A stretch of 64,000 nt of DNA from Aurelia coerulea. Lineage: Eukaryota; Cnidaria; Scyphozoa; Semaeostomeae; Ulmaridae. Shown piece by piece: positions 1 through 11,500 of this stretch (position 1 is the first letter of the stretch; each line of letters opens with the position of its first letter). The position numbers were made by a program, and so were the translations under genes. Below the pieces are notes generated by a model that did not search any database, had not been told where the DNA came from, and was given only the letters and a program-made list of their open reading frames with translations. The DNA lies in NCBI GenBank assembly GCA_039566865.1, contig CM076949.1, forward strand, positions 13,059,501 through 13,123,500, given 5' to 3'.

Positions 1-98
1 GTATTCCACACGATGCCTCTCCAGTCTACCCCTACAAGATCTTTGACACACTCGGCTTGATCAAAGTTCTTCATTTGCCTTGTAGAAATATTTTTGTG

Positions 99-462
99 TT
101 ATTTTTTGCAAGCACCACGAAATTTCCTGACACAAAATACCAAGTAATGATCACTGAGGCAAGATTTATGTATTCCCGAGGTTACTATATTACTTTTGTT
201 TGTCGTAGCTATATGATCTATTAGAGTAGTAGTCGTCAGTGTCTCATGAGAAGGGTTTTCAATTAATTGATGAAATCCAAATAGATTATATATTTCTAGC
301 AGACGTAGGGAATGAGCTGGAAGGTCATTTGAAATCCCGGCTTTCGTATATTTAGGCAGAAAATCACAGTTTGTATCGCCTAGAATAATAGTTTCCTTGT
401 CTTCCCTATCAAGAAATTTCAGACATTCTTCTAACTGATCAAAGAATAGAACAATCCAATAG
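99..462 (-). pseudogene. LINE endonuclease fragment
   Basis: This is part of an apurinic-like endonuclease (exonuclease/endonuclease/phosphatase fold) from a non-LTR retrotransposon. The translation shows ILGDTNCDF, then a DHIATT block and the terminal SDHYLVF block, which are the middle and C-terminal catalytic motifs of LINE endonucleases. The N-terminal third is absent. The fragment begins abruptly inside or at the end of the neighbouring HECT-associated exon, so it looks like a 5'-truncated LINE copy inserted there; its 3' part runs off the left edge of the window. The CR1/Jockey-like assignment is tentative. Confidence 0.7.
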
Positions 463-1032
463 AACATCATCTTCAATGTCACTCAAACATTCGGAAGATT
501 CTTGGTGCTCTCGTAAGGAATTCAATGGAACATTTGATCCACAGTGGATGCAGTCTACTGTGAAGGCTGGTGTGGTGTTGGTCTCCGTAACTGACTGATC
601 GAGGTCAATCTGCATTGGTCTCACAAATAAACCTGCTCCAGCAAATGCACATTTCAGCTCTGGAATGCAATAACCACCTTGACCAAGTGGAACAACTGTC
701 AATGGTCTTTGCCAAGCCCCACCAATCGATGCACGTAAAACTTCAAGTCCTCCATGCAGTCTAGCTAGCTTGGGGAACTCCTCTTCAAGCTTTTTGATAA
801 AGTGGTCATGGTCTCCATGTTTGCTGAACACCAATCGCTTTTTCCCAAGTCCAGACAACTTTAACTGGTCAAGCTGCTCTCTCGTCGGGGTCTCATTGTC
901 ATCCTTTGACGCAAAAACACATACATCATGGGTCCATGTTGCGCTTGTGGGAAATCGTGGGCGGTTATTGCCGTTGGCTGCGTTGACTCGTCTATTTCGA
1001 CTCGTGTTGGCCGAATATTGCGTATGCCGCAA
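463..1032 (-). pseudogene. N-terminal exon of a HECT/G2E3-like protein, truncated
   Basis: An open stretch of about 190 codons. It contains a GLGKKRLVF segment, a conserved block around EFPKLARLHGGLEVLRAS, a GGYCIPELK/LFVRP block and a small Cys/His motif (CIHC...LREHQ...C). I recall this arrangement from the N-terminal region of invertebrate and fish G2E3-like HECT proteins; I could not check this by search. The reading frame is cut at about 462 by a LINE fragment, and no HECT domain follows in this direction. It may be a host gene exon or a remnant of another HECT-carrying transposon like the one at 4735-14112. The upstream sequence to 1532 shows no convincing further exon. Confidence 0.45.
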
Positions 1033-1532
1033 ACCACTGATGCTTGGAAAGTATCTCCTACAATTAAAGGTAGGGGATTATATCTAAAGTTTGTAACAAC
1101 GTCATCTTATGGATAGAATTCCAGTTTAATTGCAGTACCAGGTAGAGTTGCATAATGCCCATCTTCTGTAAACAGTAAGAGCAGTCAAACTATTTATACC
1201 TCCTATGGCTATCAAAACTTGTTCTTGTAATGGAAATGCACAAACGAGGGGGCCACGTTCCTCAACAGGAGGCTAAATAAGCTAGGTACAAATGAGAACG
1301 ATTGCAAAAACAGAAGAACATTTCAATCTTTTCAGAATGCCTTGCTGGCCACTGAAGTTGCAAAAACAAAATTTTTAATACGGTCCCTACGACTGAATAT
1401 TAGCCTGCGTGCAGACCGAATAAAAACGATTTTCGGGTTTTGTCTTTGAAAAACTTTCCTTCAGCGTTATGTGACGTAGTATAGTTGCATCGACTTCAGA
1501 TGGAGTACGGCTGGTTACCTTGATTTAGAAAT
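1033..1532. other. non-coding stretch, no gene recognised
   Basis: Only short spurious reading frames on both strands. I see no repeat structure or RNA gene here. Confidence 0.5.
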
Positions 1533-3432
1533 CACAGGGGGTCCAGGAATGTCAGTGAAGACCACTGTAGTTTTGGTTTCTTGATTCCGCGGTTCTCGGT
1601 TCCTTCGTTCCTTGGTTCGTCATGAAAATAACAGCTGTGTAATTTGATACCGATTACATCATCCTTGTGTGCGGTCAGCCAGCTATTGTTTCATTTGTCG
1701 TGTGAGAGCTCTTCTCTCATTGGCTGCCGTTTGAATTCGCGGGTTTTTCAAATCCTGCGCCTCGTAACGGTAACTTGTAACGGTAAGAAAGAGAAAGAAA
1801 AGAGGAAAGGGATGAAACTTCAGCAGATCGCTGAAGCAGGGTCAAGTGTACGCTACTGCCACAGGGGATTCCCTCTGGAAACATGAAGGAAAACCTAAGG
1901 TCGAAGTTATGGTGAGTCCCCTTCATGAAGCTTGTTAGTCAGAGATCTTTCAATCTGTCTTCGCTTTGAGGGAATGAATGAAAGCAAATTAGCAATTTTC
2001 TATATGAAAAGTAATTGCAAGCAGAATGATCATTTTACGTCTGATAATGGAAGAACACCGTGGTCAATTTTACTTTACTATATACTCTTAGTGCAGCCGT
2101 GGATTGTTGGGATCTTCTCTTGACTGTCTCGATGTTTTATTTGGGAGAGTAGGATATCATATCACCTTTATGTAGGGGGAAGGAGGGTTGCAGTAATAGG
2201 GGTTTAGAGAAGAAACTTTCGAGGGAATGAAACTTTCACATTTTTCTCTGAAATTTGCCATAGGCGCGGGAAAAAAGGAGATAGGGGGAGCAGGGGCTGG
2301 GGGGCTGCAGCCCTCCCAACTTCGGAGAATTTTGCAAAAATCGGCCATAATCGAGCAGAAATCTGCCTTAAGTCGGGCAACATTTTCTTAAATAATGGAT
2401 TTTTTATCGGGCAGCCCCCCAAATTTTATCTCCCCCTACGCCGATGAAATTTTCCAAAATTTTTTCCTGGAATTTATAGCTCAAAATTTCCTATAATGTT
2501 AAATTCTCAAAAATTTATTCCCGCGAAATATTCGTAATTAACGAATTTGCGAAATTCTACTTTTGCTAAATGTCAATTTAAAGAGGATTGAGAAATCAAT
2601 TATGCACTACTTTCTTTCATTATTCGGTCAGTTATCTTATCTTTGAGTGTACTCTCGCGATACTGTAATTCCCATTTTGACGGATTCACAAAAGTAAATT
2701 CCAAAATTGCTTTGCCCCTTCATTTTGGATTTGCGGCCCCCCTAAAAACGCTCCGTGCAAGCGTGTAAAAACTCTCTGTTCCTAAATGAAGGCGATAATT
2801 TATTCAAATACGCAAACTGAAGTGAAAGTAATCGCAGAAATCTAAATTCAAAGCTTTTGTACAAGGGAGGCAACCACAAATCGTTGAACTCACGCAGTTC
2901 TCGGCCTCTTGATTTTGCTTTCCATGGTTGAAGAGAGAGGTCATTTTGTGTACTTTATGAACAAAGAACGTGAGGTCAAAAACGTCAATCAAACCAACTT
3001 ACAGTATGCAACTGATGCAGTAGCATACACCTGACCTCGCTTCATTTGCTCGAAAAACCTAATCGAGAAAAACTTCTTCTTTTTCTCCACGTACGAAACG
3101 AATTTCGACAGGAACTTTACAGATAGTGGTAAATACATCTATGGTCTGTGTAAAATCGTGCAGAGTTAATCGAAAGCGCTTGTCTGACATCAGAAACTTA
3201 TCGAAGTTCTAGGACCACTTCTGAAGCGGCTCGACGAAGTTTCATCCGTTTCCTACTATACTATATTCTACTGTAACAATAGCTGGCTGACCGTACACAA
3301 GGATGATGTAATCGGTATCAAATTACACAGCTGTTATTTTCATGACGAACCAAGGAACGAAGGAACCGAGAACCGCGGAATCAAGAAACCAAAACTACAG
3401 TGGTCTTCACTGACATTCCTGGACCCCCTGTG
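1533..3432. mobile_element. 1.9-kb DNA element with 158-bp terminal inverted repeats
   Basis: Bases 1533-1690 and 3275-3432 are inverted copies of each other over 158 bp. By eye I find a single mismatch (gtgtgcgg against gtgtacgg). The ends begin CACAGGGGGTCC. The 1.58-kb interior has no long reading frame, so the element is non-autonomous. It contains a G-rich repeat (2262-2445). I see no clear target-site duplication: the flanks are TTAGAAAT and GACAACAT. The near-identity of the arms suggests a recent insertion or gene conversion between them. The superfamily is not assigned. Confidence 0.85.
2262..2445. repeat. G-rich MITE-like repeat nested in the TIR element
   Basis: The segment runs from a GGCGCGGGAAAAAAGGAG-type end, through a GGGGCTGGGGGGCTGCAGC core, to CCCCCTACGCCG. 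The two ends are roughly inverted (AGGCG against CGCC). Similar G-rich units with an internal GGGGGC/GCCCCC hairpin occur at 9710-9967 and 47994-48155, where 8-bp target-site duplications are visible. No clean duplication is seen here. Confidence 0.45.
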
Positions 3433-3796
3433 GACAACATTGATGCTTTAAAAAGGTAAATCATAATGTTTGACTTCATTCAGAAAAATTTACTGATCAT
3501 CATTGAATAGAGCTGCACATACACCAGCAGTCGGCCAACAATGACATCTATCATTTATCCATTTGGGCTTCCTGTGGGTTGGCTTGGCTATGCAATCTCA
3601 TTTCACAGTAATTGATCGATTTTTTCACGCAACCCCCTAGTTTGTTTACCTTGTCACTTTTCATATCTGGTTGAACAAAGGCTTATGTAAACAATTTTGC
3701 TTGACTTGGACCACACCGGAAAGGACGCGCTCGAGATAATCTTCTCTTGTGATCCTGCTCACTGACTGGTTTATCTGCAGAAGTTGGATACCCCTA
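3433..3796. other. non-coding stretch
   Basis: AT-rich unique-looking sequence between two inverted-repeat elements. No feature recognised. Confidence 0.4.
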
Positions 3797-4728
3797 TAGG
3801 CAGGGAAATTTCTCAAACGATCTAAGGATCTGCCTAACCTTTGATTTTATGCTTGATTTCTACTAAATCGACCATGGAGATTCAAATAAGACTTGGAAAC
3901 ATTTTTGATTTTCACCGGAAGTGTCTATTTTGATGACGTCAACAACTGACACTTTTTACAACAAAAGTGGGTGTAACTATTTGCATGTAAGTCTAATGTG
4001 ATTGAAAATACTGCAGTTAGATTGAATTTGATTAGGGCTTTCGAATGATCTATAGTTTTTTGGATTTTGACGAAATTAGTAAAATTTATATGACGTCATC
4101 AATTCAATGACGTCATAATTGAGCTTTTTTTAGAATTATTTTAGCTCAAATTTTTTCCTTGATTTGTACTAATTCGACCATGCAGATTCCGAATCTGTCA
4201 CCAATAAACAATTATTTTACTCAGAAATAAGGATTTGGACCTTGGAATTTACCCATTGTGTTGCCTCATTGGGTAAATGACCTGGTCCAAACCCTTATTT
4301 CTGAGGAAAATAATTGTTTATTGATGACAGATTCGGAATCTGCATGGTCGAATTAGTACAAATCAAGGAAAGCATTTGAGCTAAAATCATTCTAAAAAAA
4401 GCTCAACTATGACGTCATTGAATTGATGACGTCATATAAATTTTACTAATTTCGTCAAAATCCAAAGAACTATAGATCATTCGAAAGCTCTAATCAAATG
4501 CAATCTAACTGCAGTATTTTCAATCACATTAGACTTGCATGCAAAGAGTTACACCCACTTTTGTTGTAAAAAGTGTCAGTTGTTGACGTTATCAAAATAG
4601 ACACTTCCGGTGAAAATCAAAAATGCTTCCAAGTCTTATTTGAATCTCCATGGTCGATTTAGTAGGAATGAAGCATAAAATCAAAGGTTAGGCAGATCCT
4701 TAGATCGTTGGAGAAATTTCCCTGCCTA
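3797..4728. mobile_element. foldback element, near-palindrome of about 930 bp
   Basis: The outer ends read TAGGCAGGG and CCCTGCCTA. The left arm (3797 to about 4255) is repeated in inverse order in the right arm (about 4272-4728), leaving a spacer of only about 15 bp near 4256-4271. Each arm also carries smaller internal symmetry such as ATGACGTCATCAATTCAATG. By eye the arms differ at scattered positions, so this is an older foldback and not a fresh palindrome. There is no coding sequence. Its right end lies 6 bp from the left end of the large transposon. Confidence 0.85.
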
Positions 4729-4734
4729 CTAAGT

Positions 4735-5326
4735 ATGGTAGGCCAAATGGTGCAAAATTCAAGAAAATACAATTGCATCACAATTCAATAGCTATTTTCA
4801 ACGTCAAGAATTACGTTCAATATCAAGGGTAGAATTTTCAATAAAATCAACGAACGATACCACATTCAAGATCTAAGAAATTCTAATACACGTAAATCCC
4901 TTTCAACTTCAAGGGAATAATTCAACGTCAAGGGTACAATTCAACGTCAAGGGCAAAATCGCATTCAAGGCTGCAATTCAACGTCAAGGGCAAAATCGCA
5001 TTCAAGGGTACAATTCAACGTCAAGGTCACAATTCAACATCAAGGGTATAAATCGCATTCAAGGGTACAATTCAACGTCAAGGGTAAAATCGCATTCAAG
5101 GGTACAATTCAACGTCAAGGGTAAAATCGCATTCAAGGGTACAATTCCACGTCAAGGTCACAATTCAACATCAAGGGTATAAGTCACATTCAAGGCTGCG
5201 ATTCAATGTCAACAAACATTTTTCAACGTCAACAAACATTTTCAGTGTCAACAAACGTTTTCAATGTCAACAAACGTTTTTCATTGTCAACAAATCCCAT
5301 AATGCCATGCTCTTTGTTTTTGGCGC
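4735..5326. repeat. left TIR of the rve/HECT transposon, with subterminal tandem repeats
   Basis: The outer 170 bp matches the right TIR in inverse order. The middle (about 4895-5200) is an array of TTCAACGTCAAGGG-type units alternating with AATCGCATTCAAGGGT, giving a higher-order period of about 37 bp. The inner part (about 5203-5290) is five units of GTCAACAAACGTTTTCAAT-type. The right TIR has the same unit types in fewer copies, which accounts for the length difference. Such arrays are candidate transposase-binding sites (inference). Confidence 0.85.
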
Positions 5327-5330
5327 GAAA
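5319..5330 (+). promoter_or_regulatory. E2F-like site upstream of the transposase
   Basis: TTTGGCGCGAAA is a full match to the palindromic E2F consensus (TTTSGCGCSAAA) and ends 35 bp before the ATG at 5365. An ATTGG box follows at about 5338. The equivalent position of the opposite TIR has TTTGGCGCCAAA followed by ATTGG. Function is inferred from the consensus only. Confidence 0.55.
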
Positions 5331-5364
5331 ACTAGGAATTGGCGCTAAATGAACCCCTGGTTTA

Positions 5365-6843
5365 ATGATGGCGGAACAAGATTGGGAAAATTTCTTTCAA
5401 TCACTCATTCAAGTACTTGATGAAGCAGAGAATGTCACAACTGAGCAACAAAGAGAAATAACAGGCCTGCACTTAGAGGATGGAGTCAGTGCTTTGCAGC
5501 AAGTCATCTCGCTAGTGCCAGGAGAAAGTGAATCTGGGCAAGTCCTCGCAACACTATTGAGAAATTTTCGGTTGCTCTTAGCCAGCTGGAGGAATGTATC
5601 TTCAGATCGTTGCTCCAATGTTGCAATTTATTCACTTGATGCACCTCCTATGGTTCAAAGTGTAAATGCTGGTAGACCAAAATTTGAGATAAGCGAAGAA
5701 GTCCTTTTGCAGTTCAGATCTATAGGATTTACATGGACGCAAATAGCTGAGATGCTGCTGGTTTCTCGTTGGACAATCAGAAGAAGAGTAGTTGAATTTG
5801 GTTTGCAAGACGTTACCGGATACTCCCATATATCAGATGAAGAACTGGATGCAAAGGTCGGTCAGTTTATGCAACGACACGGCACTTTGGTTGGCAATTC
5901 AATCATCAATGGGCATTTGAAATCTCTTGGCTTGAGGGTACAACGTCGAAGGGTCAGGGCAAGTATTATTCGTGTGGATCCAAGTAGTTCCAGGTTGAGG
6001 TGGTCCGTTGTTGTGTTTCGGCGGCGATATTCGGTTGCAGGTCCCAATAGTCTATGGCATGCAGATGGTCATCATAGTCTAGTCACATGGGGGTTTGTTA
6101 TTCATGGAGCAATAGATGGGTTTTCCAGATGCATCGTTTACCTGGAATGCTCTACCAACAATAGAAGCGATACTGTTACCGAATTGTTTTCGGGAGCTAC
6201 TCGCAATTTTGGATGGCCATCCCGAGTTAGAACTGATAAAGGGGGTGAGAACGTTGGTATCTGGGCAATGATGGAGGAATTTAGAGGAGCAAACAGGAGA
6301 AGCTACATAGCTGGGTCCTCGGTGCACAACCAGCGCATCGAGCGCTTGTGGCGTGATGTGTTTTGTATGGTGTGCCACCTGTTTTACTATACCTTCCAAG
6401 CAATGGAAGAGTCTGGGGTCTTGAACATAGGAGATGAGATTCACAAATTCATTCTCCATTTTGTCTTCCTTCCGAGAATAAACATAGCTCTGAACAGTTT
6501 TGTTGCATCTTGGAACAATCATCCCATGCGCACAGCTCGCAACTGGTCGCCCTACCGAATTTGGGTTAATGGAGTCCTGGACATTCGAAACCATGAAAAT
6601 GTCGGTGTTTCTGATATTGTTGATTCATCCTCAGGTGAAGTGGAGTGGTATGGATATGATCCTCGTGCACCAGCGCCAAATGATGATGGACTTTCATCGG
6701 TGGAAGTATTGGATGCTGACCCCAACCTCCCTGATCATATCTTGGAACATTTAAGAGCTGAGATTGACCCATGCGAAAACTCAAACAATTTCGGAATTGA
6801 CATCTATTTGAGAGCGTTGAATATAGTCGTATCAGCTAATTAA
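5365..6843 (+). CDS. rve-fold (DD34E) transposase, 492 aa
   Basis: This is likely the enzyme that excises and inserts the 9.4-kb element. Residues 1-100 are helical with no recognised motif. Residues about 105-150 form a helix-turn-helix (ISEEVLLQF...TQIAEMLLVSRWTIRRRV). The catalytic core has Asp234 (WHADGHH), Asp291 (RTDKGGEN) and Glu326 (NQRIERLW), with 34 residues between the last two, as in retroviral-type integrases. After the core come conserved aromatic-rich segments and a WNNHPMRTARNWSPYRIW block typical of the integrase-core transposase-like proteins of animals. The reading frame is uninterrupted and all three acidic residues are present, so the protein may be active. The start at 5365 is the first ATG after the TIR edge. 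The convergent partner gene is the CUE-HECT protein. The IS3EU-type assignment is recalled, not searched. Confidence 0.88.
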   Translation: MMAEQDWENFFQSLIQVLDEAENVTTEQQREITGLHLEDGVSALQQVISLVPGESESGQVLATLLRNFRLLLASWRNVSSDRCSNVAIYSLDAPPMVQSVNAGRPKFEISEEVLLQFRSIGFTWTQIAEMLLVSRWTIRRRVVEFGLQDVTGYSHISDEELDAKVGQFMQRHGTLVGNSIINGHLKSLGLRVQRRRVRASIIRVDPSSSRLRWSVVVFRRRYSVAGPNSLWHADGHHSLVTWGFVIHGAIDGFSRCIVYLECSTNNRSDTVTELFSGATRNFGWPSRVRTDKGGENVGIWAMMEEFRGANRRSYIAGSSVHNQRIERLWRDVFCMVCHLFYYTFQAMEESGVLNIGDEIHKFILHFVFLPRINIALNSFVASWNNHPMRTARNWSPYRIWVNGVLDIRNHENVGVSDIVDSSSGEVEWYGYDPRAPAPNDDGLSSVEVLDADPNLPDHILEHLRAEIDPCENSNNFGIDIYLRALNIVVSAN

Positions 6844-7483
6844 CGATAGGCAGCATAAGTTTGGAACAAGATGAAAATTTATTGATGAATTTTGCTGAAT
6901 CATGTGTTCAAATCCTTCCAAATTGTTGCCTTATTTCCTGGGCCGTAGGAAGCAGTCCAAACTTGGGGGAGCACAACAATTCAAGGGCATTTTTCATTAA
7001 AGTTAAATATGTCTATTTTTCGGCTATCAAGCAGAATTAGGCTCATTTCAATCCATCAAGCACTCTTGTTGTTCTGAATTTTCAAAAGTGGGATTTTTTT
7101 GGCTGCCCCTAGTACATCAACAGGAAATACTGATCTCTGGTAGGCTAGAATGTGATTGCAAAAGGCTTGAACCACATCTATATGCATGGATCACCTTTCA
7201 AGTTGTGCTTCTCAAGATAGTCTAAAAAGTCTCAATCAACAATCAGTACTCAAGTTTTGAAGAAGTTATACGAGATTCTATCTATTATTGATGATTTCTC
7301 TAATCAAAGAATAATATAATTCACAATCTAAATGTAAATCCAATTATTACAGAAAAAAGAATGTCAGCATCGTTTGCAGCAAAATGAACTGTAATCTAAA
7401 TAACAAAACACATTTTTCAAACGGCAAGTAACTGAATTAAAAATTTGCTCTGCGAAGATATAAAATTTCGGCCCCGTAATATA
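6844..7483. other. non-coding internal part of the transposon
   Basis: AT-rich sequence after the transposase stop codon. No reading frame or repeat is recognised; it probably holds the 3' UTR of the transposase. Confidence 0.45.
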
Positions 7484-8225
7484 CAGGGTGTCCTAGAAAA
7501 ATTTTTCGACCTTTGATAAAATGTTAGAAAATAACGATAAAATGTACAGGATCCTGGTTAGACAACCCTGTTTGTAGGATTTTGAATTGATTTTAGACGA
7601 CAGAATCTTGCGAATTCGCTAAGAATTCACGGAGTTACAAGCTTTTAAAATTCAAGTGTGTACGAAAGCTGAAACCAGACGCCCTTAAATGACTTGTTTT
7701 CCTAAAAGACGTCCTAAAATCGAGGTATCAGAAGACTGTCCAATATTTTATATCAGAGCAAACCATATAGGGCTTCCAAAGTCATTTAATTCTTGTATAA
7801 GTTGCCAAAATTTACTTAAGAATGCAAGCATCTGAAAACATGGGATGAAAACTTAATCAATGAGAGATGAGGCAATTCCAAATTGTGCTGAACAGGATTC
7901 CTCCAAGCATCCATAACCTTGATTGAATGTTACAGAAAGCTAGGTTATAGAAAGTGCTTTGAAATTACATTTGATTTGCTTTGAATAAATAAGATTCTAC
8001 TTTCACAAAATATGCAATTTAGGGGCGTCTGGTTCCAGCTTTCGCACAGACTTGAACTCTGAAAGTTCACAACTCTGTGAATATTTAGCCGATTTTCTAG
8101 CTTCTGCTGTCTAAAATTAATTTACCATCTCAGCAATATGGTTATCTTACCATGGAGCCTGTTCAGTATTTCGTTATTTTTTAATATTCAATCAAACGTT
8201 AAACAATTTTTTTTGGGACACCCTG
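7484..8225. mobile_element. TA-flanked foldback MITE (copy 1)
   Basis: The ends are CAGGGTGTCC and GGACACCCTG, flanked by TA on both sides, as for Tc1/mariner-like insertions. Homology between the arms extends more than 200 bp inward (shared blocks such as AACCAGACGCCC and TTCACGGAGTTAC). There is no coding sequence. A second copy, in the opposite orientation, is at 55880-56631. This copy lies in the gap between the 3' ends of the two convergent transposon genes, so it interrupts neither. Confidence 0.88.
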
Positions 8226-8502
8226 TACTTAACTTTATATTCAAGGTATGTAATAAGCAGCACATTTTGATGCATAGAACATACCACTACAATTTTGAGA
8301 GATTGACAATTTTTTCTTCTCAGAAATGCAATGGAGCCACTTTTTTCCTCATAAAACTTATGTTAGAGGTAATGCATTATCTCATAGCCTGAAGCAAGCA
8401 AAACTGATCAAATTTCATAATATATAGTATGAAATTAACTCACATTAACTAACAAATTAAGTATTAAGCAACTAACATGAAATAAAGTGAACTCAAGAAA
8501 TG

Positions 8503-11500
8503 TTATGCTGTGGTGTACATTTTGCCTTTCATCACTGCAACCATGCTACTTTCAAACTGCAGGTAGTCAGCAAAACTAACTGGAAGCTTTAAATCAAGTG
8601 TGCACGTGGAAGCATATATAGCATCCACATTTCCAATGTGAACTGCTATAGAACCAGGCACAAACACAGAGGTACAAGACCTAGAGCCTGTTACATAGCA
8701 TAAAAAATTGGCCAGTGTTTGTTCAGAAGCATTCTCAATAAACAATAATAGCCATCCCTGGACTTGACATACTTGGTGGTCTGCAGAAACTTCAAGCTTT
8801 AGTAAGTCTTTCACATAAGTGGCTGACACAGCATCATCTTGGTGTATGAAAAAATGTTCAAATTTACTTGGAGTTGCTTCTAATTCCTTGAGGAAACCAA
8901 TGATCTTCAATCCATCTCTGAATTGGTCTAGAATAGCTTTATGCTTTATAATTGTGTCATGCAAGACAAGGCACTGAACAACTTCTTCTTTATTTTTATC
9001 CTGGAGAGAAAAAATATTGAGGTGGCGAATTTCTGACACAATACAAGCTGTATACAGCATATATCCTGGGGGGAACTTAGTATATTTGTCAGACAGGGAT
9101 GTGCCGTTTTAAGGGTATCATTTTTGCCAATTTTTTCTTGAACAGGGTATCAAAATAAGGCAATTTTTTTTTTTTTTTTTTTTACACTCCATTAAAAGCT
9201 TACAAAACGAATTACTAACTACACTACTTACAATATACTATACCCTACTACTAAAACAATACCATTAGGAGCGAAAAACAATGACTACCTTATGGCAACA
9301 TAAAACAGAAAAAACGAACATAGCACAATACGTAACAACTAGAGAAAGAAGAAAAAGAAGAAAGAGAAAAAAAAATAGCACTTACTAAAAGAGGGATGGT
9401 GGTTGTATGATTTAGGGACTTGCTAATCAAATCGGCCAGTTTTATGGATAAAACGCAGAGTTAAAAGAAGTATGTTTTTATTAACATCATCTGGAAGATC
9501 GTTATCACCATACATTAAAATCTTTAGTAGAACATCATTTGAAGGATTGGTGAATCCATGTGGTCGTAATAAAGAGGAAACTCCAGCGAGAAGGTCTCTT
9601 CGTAATACTTCAAAGGAAGGGCAGAGCAACAAAAAGTGTTCCGTGTCCTCAATGCCATCATTAGTTGGGCGCAATTTTTCTAGAGCAAGTTGTCAAAACA
9701 TGTCAAAAGCAGGGATGGCACCTGCGGGGAGGGCTAGGGGGCAGGAGCCCCCCAAAATTTCATTCAGCCCCCCCATCGGCACTTAAATTTTTGACAATTT
9801 TTACGCACTGTCCGCATTTTCATAACCTGCACCTCCAGATTTCTTTGCTGCGTTGTCATATCTCAGTGAACTAGAATTGAACTCGTTCATAAAAAATTTC
9901 TCACTGTCGGCACTCTGACGGTATTTGCCCCCCCCCCCCTAGCATTTCTTCCCTGGCGCCATCTCTGGTCAAAAGGGGATATTTTGTTAGATTGGGTCAT
10001 TTTTCAGTCAAATTTTCATGTTTTGGAGTGTACTTTTCACCAATTTTTTCAAGAATGGGTTATCATTTTGAGCGAAAAATTCTGGAGCAGGGTAAAAGAA
10101 CATTTTTTCGTGGGCACACCCCCATACAAATCTAAGTCAAGTTCCCCCCATCCCCCGGGATACATATTAAATCTGTTTTCTTGAGGAACATTTAATTCTG
10201 GAAAGGATATTTTCAATTTCTTTAAAAAATCTTGTTGTTTATAAGAGCTTACAATGCTGCATACTGTGCCAATTAACTCCATTTCGTATAAGGATGTCCA
10301 GGATTCTTAAGCTTGCTTTACGTGTTTATGTGCACAATGCCTGTAGTGTATGACTTTCCCAGAATGCAACTTTTGGGAAATTTAGTACTGCTGGTAAGAT
10401 CAGTAACATTATCATTCTTCTAAAGGTCATTAAAATTTAGATCTAAAAAGACAAAATGTCAATCCTCAAAGACGCCCCCAAGGGCTTCTTTTCAGAGTGA
10501 TACTTTGGAATTGTATGGGGGCTCAGATTAGAGGGAGGCTCATTCAAAGGGGATTAATGTATGAGGTGTATATTCAAAGGTTCAAGGATATGTTTCTAAA
10601 AATTATGCAACAGGTGCGACACATACATTTAGTTTTCTTGTTTGGCCACACTCCTGCATGAATCGCAAGAAGCTATCATCTTCTGAAATCTGCACAAGAT
10701 CATTGGCACCACCATCCTTGATCTGAAAAAAATGCAATGATTACTATATTGGTTTTTTCTAAACAGGGAAAATCATTCAGAAAGGAGGAGAATATAACAG
10801 AATAAAGAGAATGTGAATGAAGCAAGAAGGGAGTTCCATATAATCAATAATTCAAAATCCCTATTCTAAGTAATTCAGGGCCCAGGAGGGGGGGGGGGTA
10901 CTCAGGTAAATTTATGATAGGGGTGCTCAGGCTGGGCGTATAACGCATCAACCCAAACAAATAATTGCTAGCATGAAAGTAGACCCAAATAATTATTTTT
11001 CCTGATCCCACACACAAAAGTTAAGCAATTAGTATCTTAAATCTGTAGAAAAGTGCCCCAAACTGATTAGATTTCTCATAATGTATTTGGATATTGAAGT
11101 TTTTCATATTTTAATGATGTTACTTGATTGTAATTTCGCTTGTAAAATATATTTTTCCCAATTTTTTTACTTTTTCCCATATTTGAGACCCAAAAAAGTA
11201 AGCCAGAATTTCAGGAACCCAAAAAATAACTGTATTTTTTTAATGTACTTCATTTAATGCCTAATTTTGGAAGTATATCTGAAGTATACTCCTTTTATAC
11301 TTGATGTAATGGAAGTATAAATGAATTATACTTTTGTTATACTTAAAGTATACTCTTTCCATTCTGGTTTTGATGAGGGATTGACCGAAAAATATCTGTA
11401 GCCCAAATTATAGACCAAAAAAATAACATGAGCATCCATAGCCTAAACAGACCTGAGTACCCCCACCCCCTTGGGATTCAGTGCAACTTCTTTGCATGTT

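Noticed and set aside
4895..5290. Regularly spaced direct repeats resembling a CRISPR array
   Set aside because: The spacers are themselves repeated, the units are inverted at the other end of the element (13652-14112) and the context is a eukaryotic transposon. They are subterminal TIR repeats.
6079..6594. 171-codon minus-strand frame
   Set aside because: Shadow of the transposase gene on +, with no recognisable motif.
10049..10282. 77-codon frame in intron 2 of the HECT gene as an additional exon
   Set aside because: No acceptor with a pyrimidine tract in phase and no HECT-like residues. The flanking exons join in phase 0 without it.
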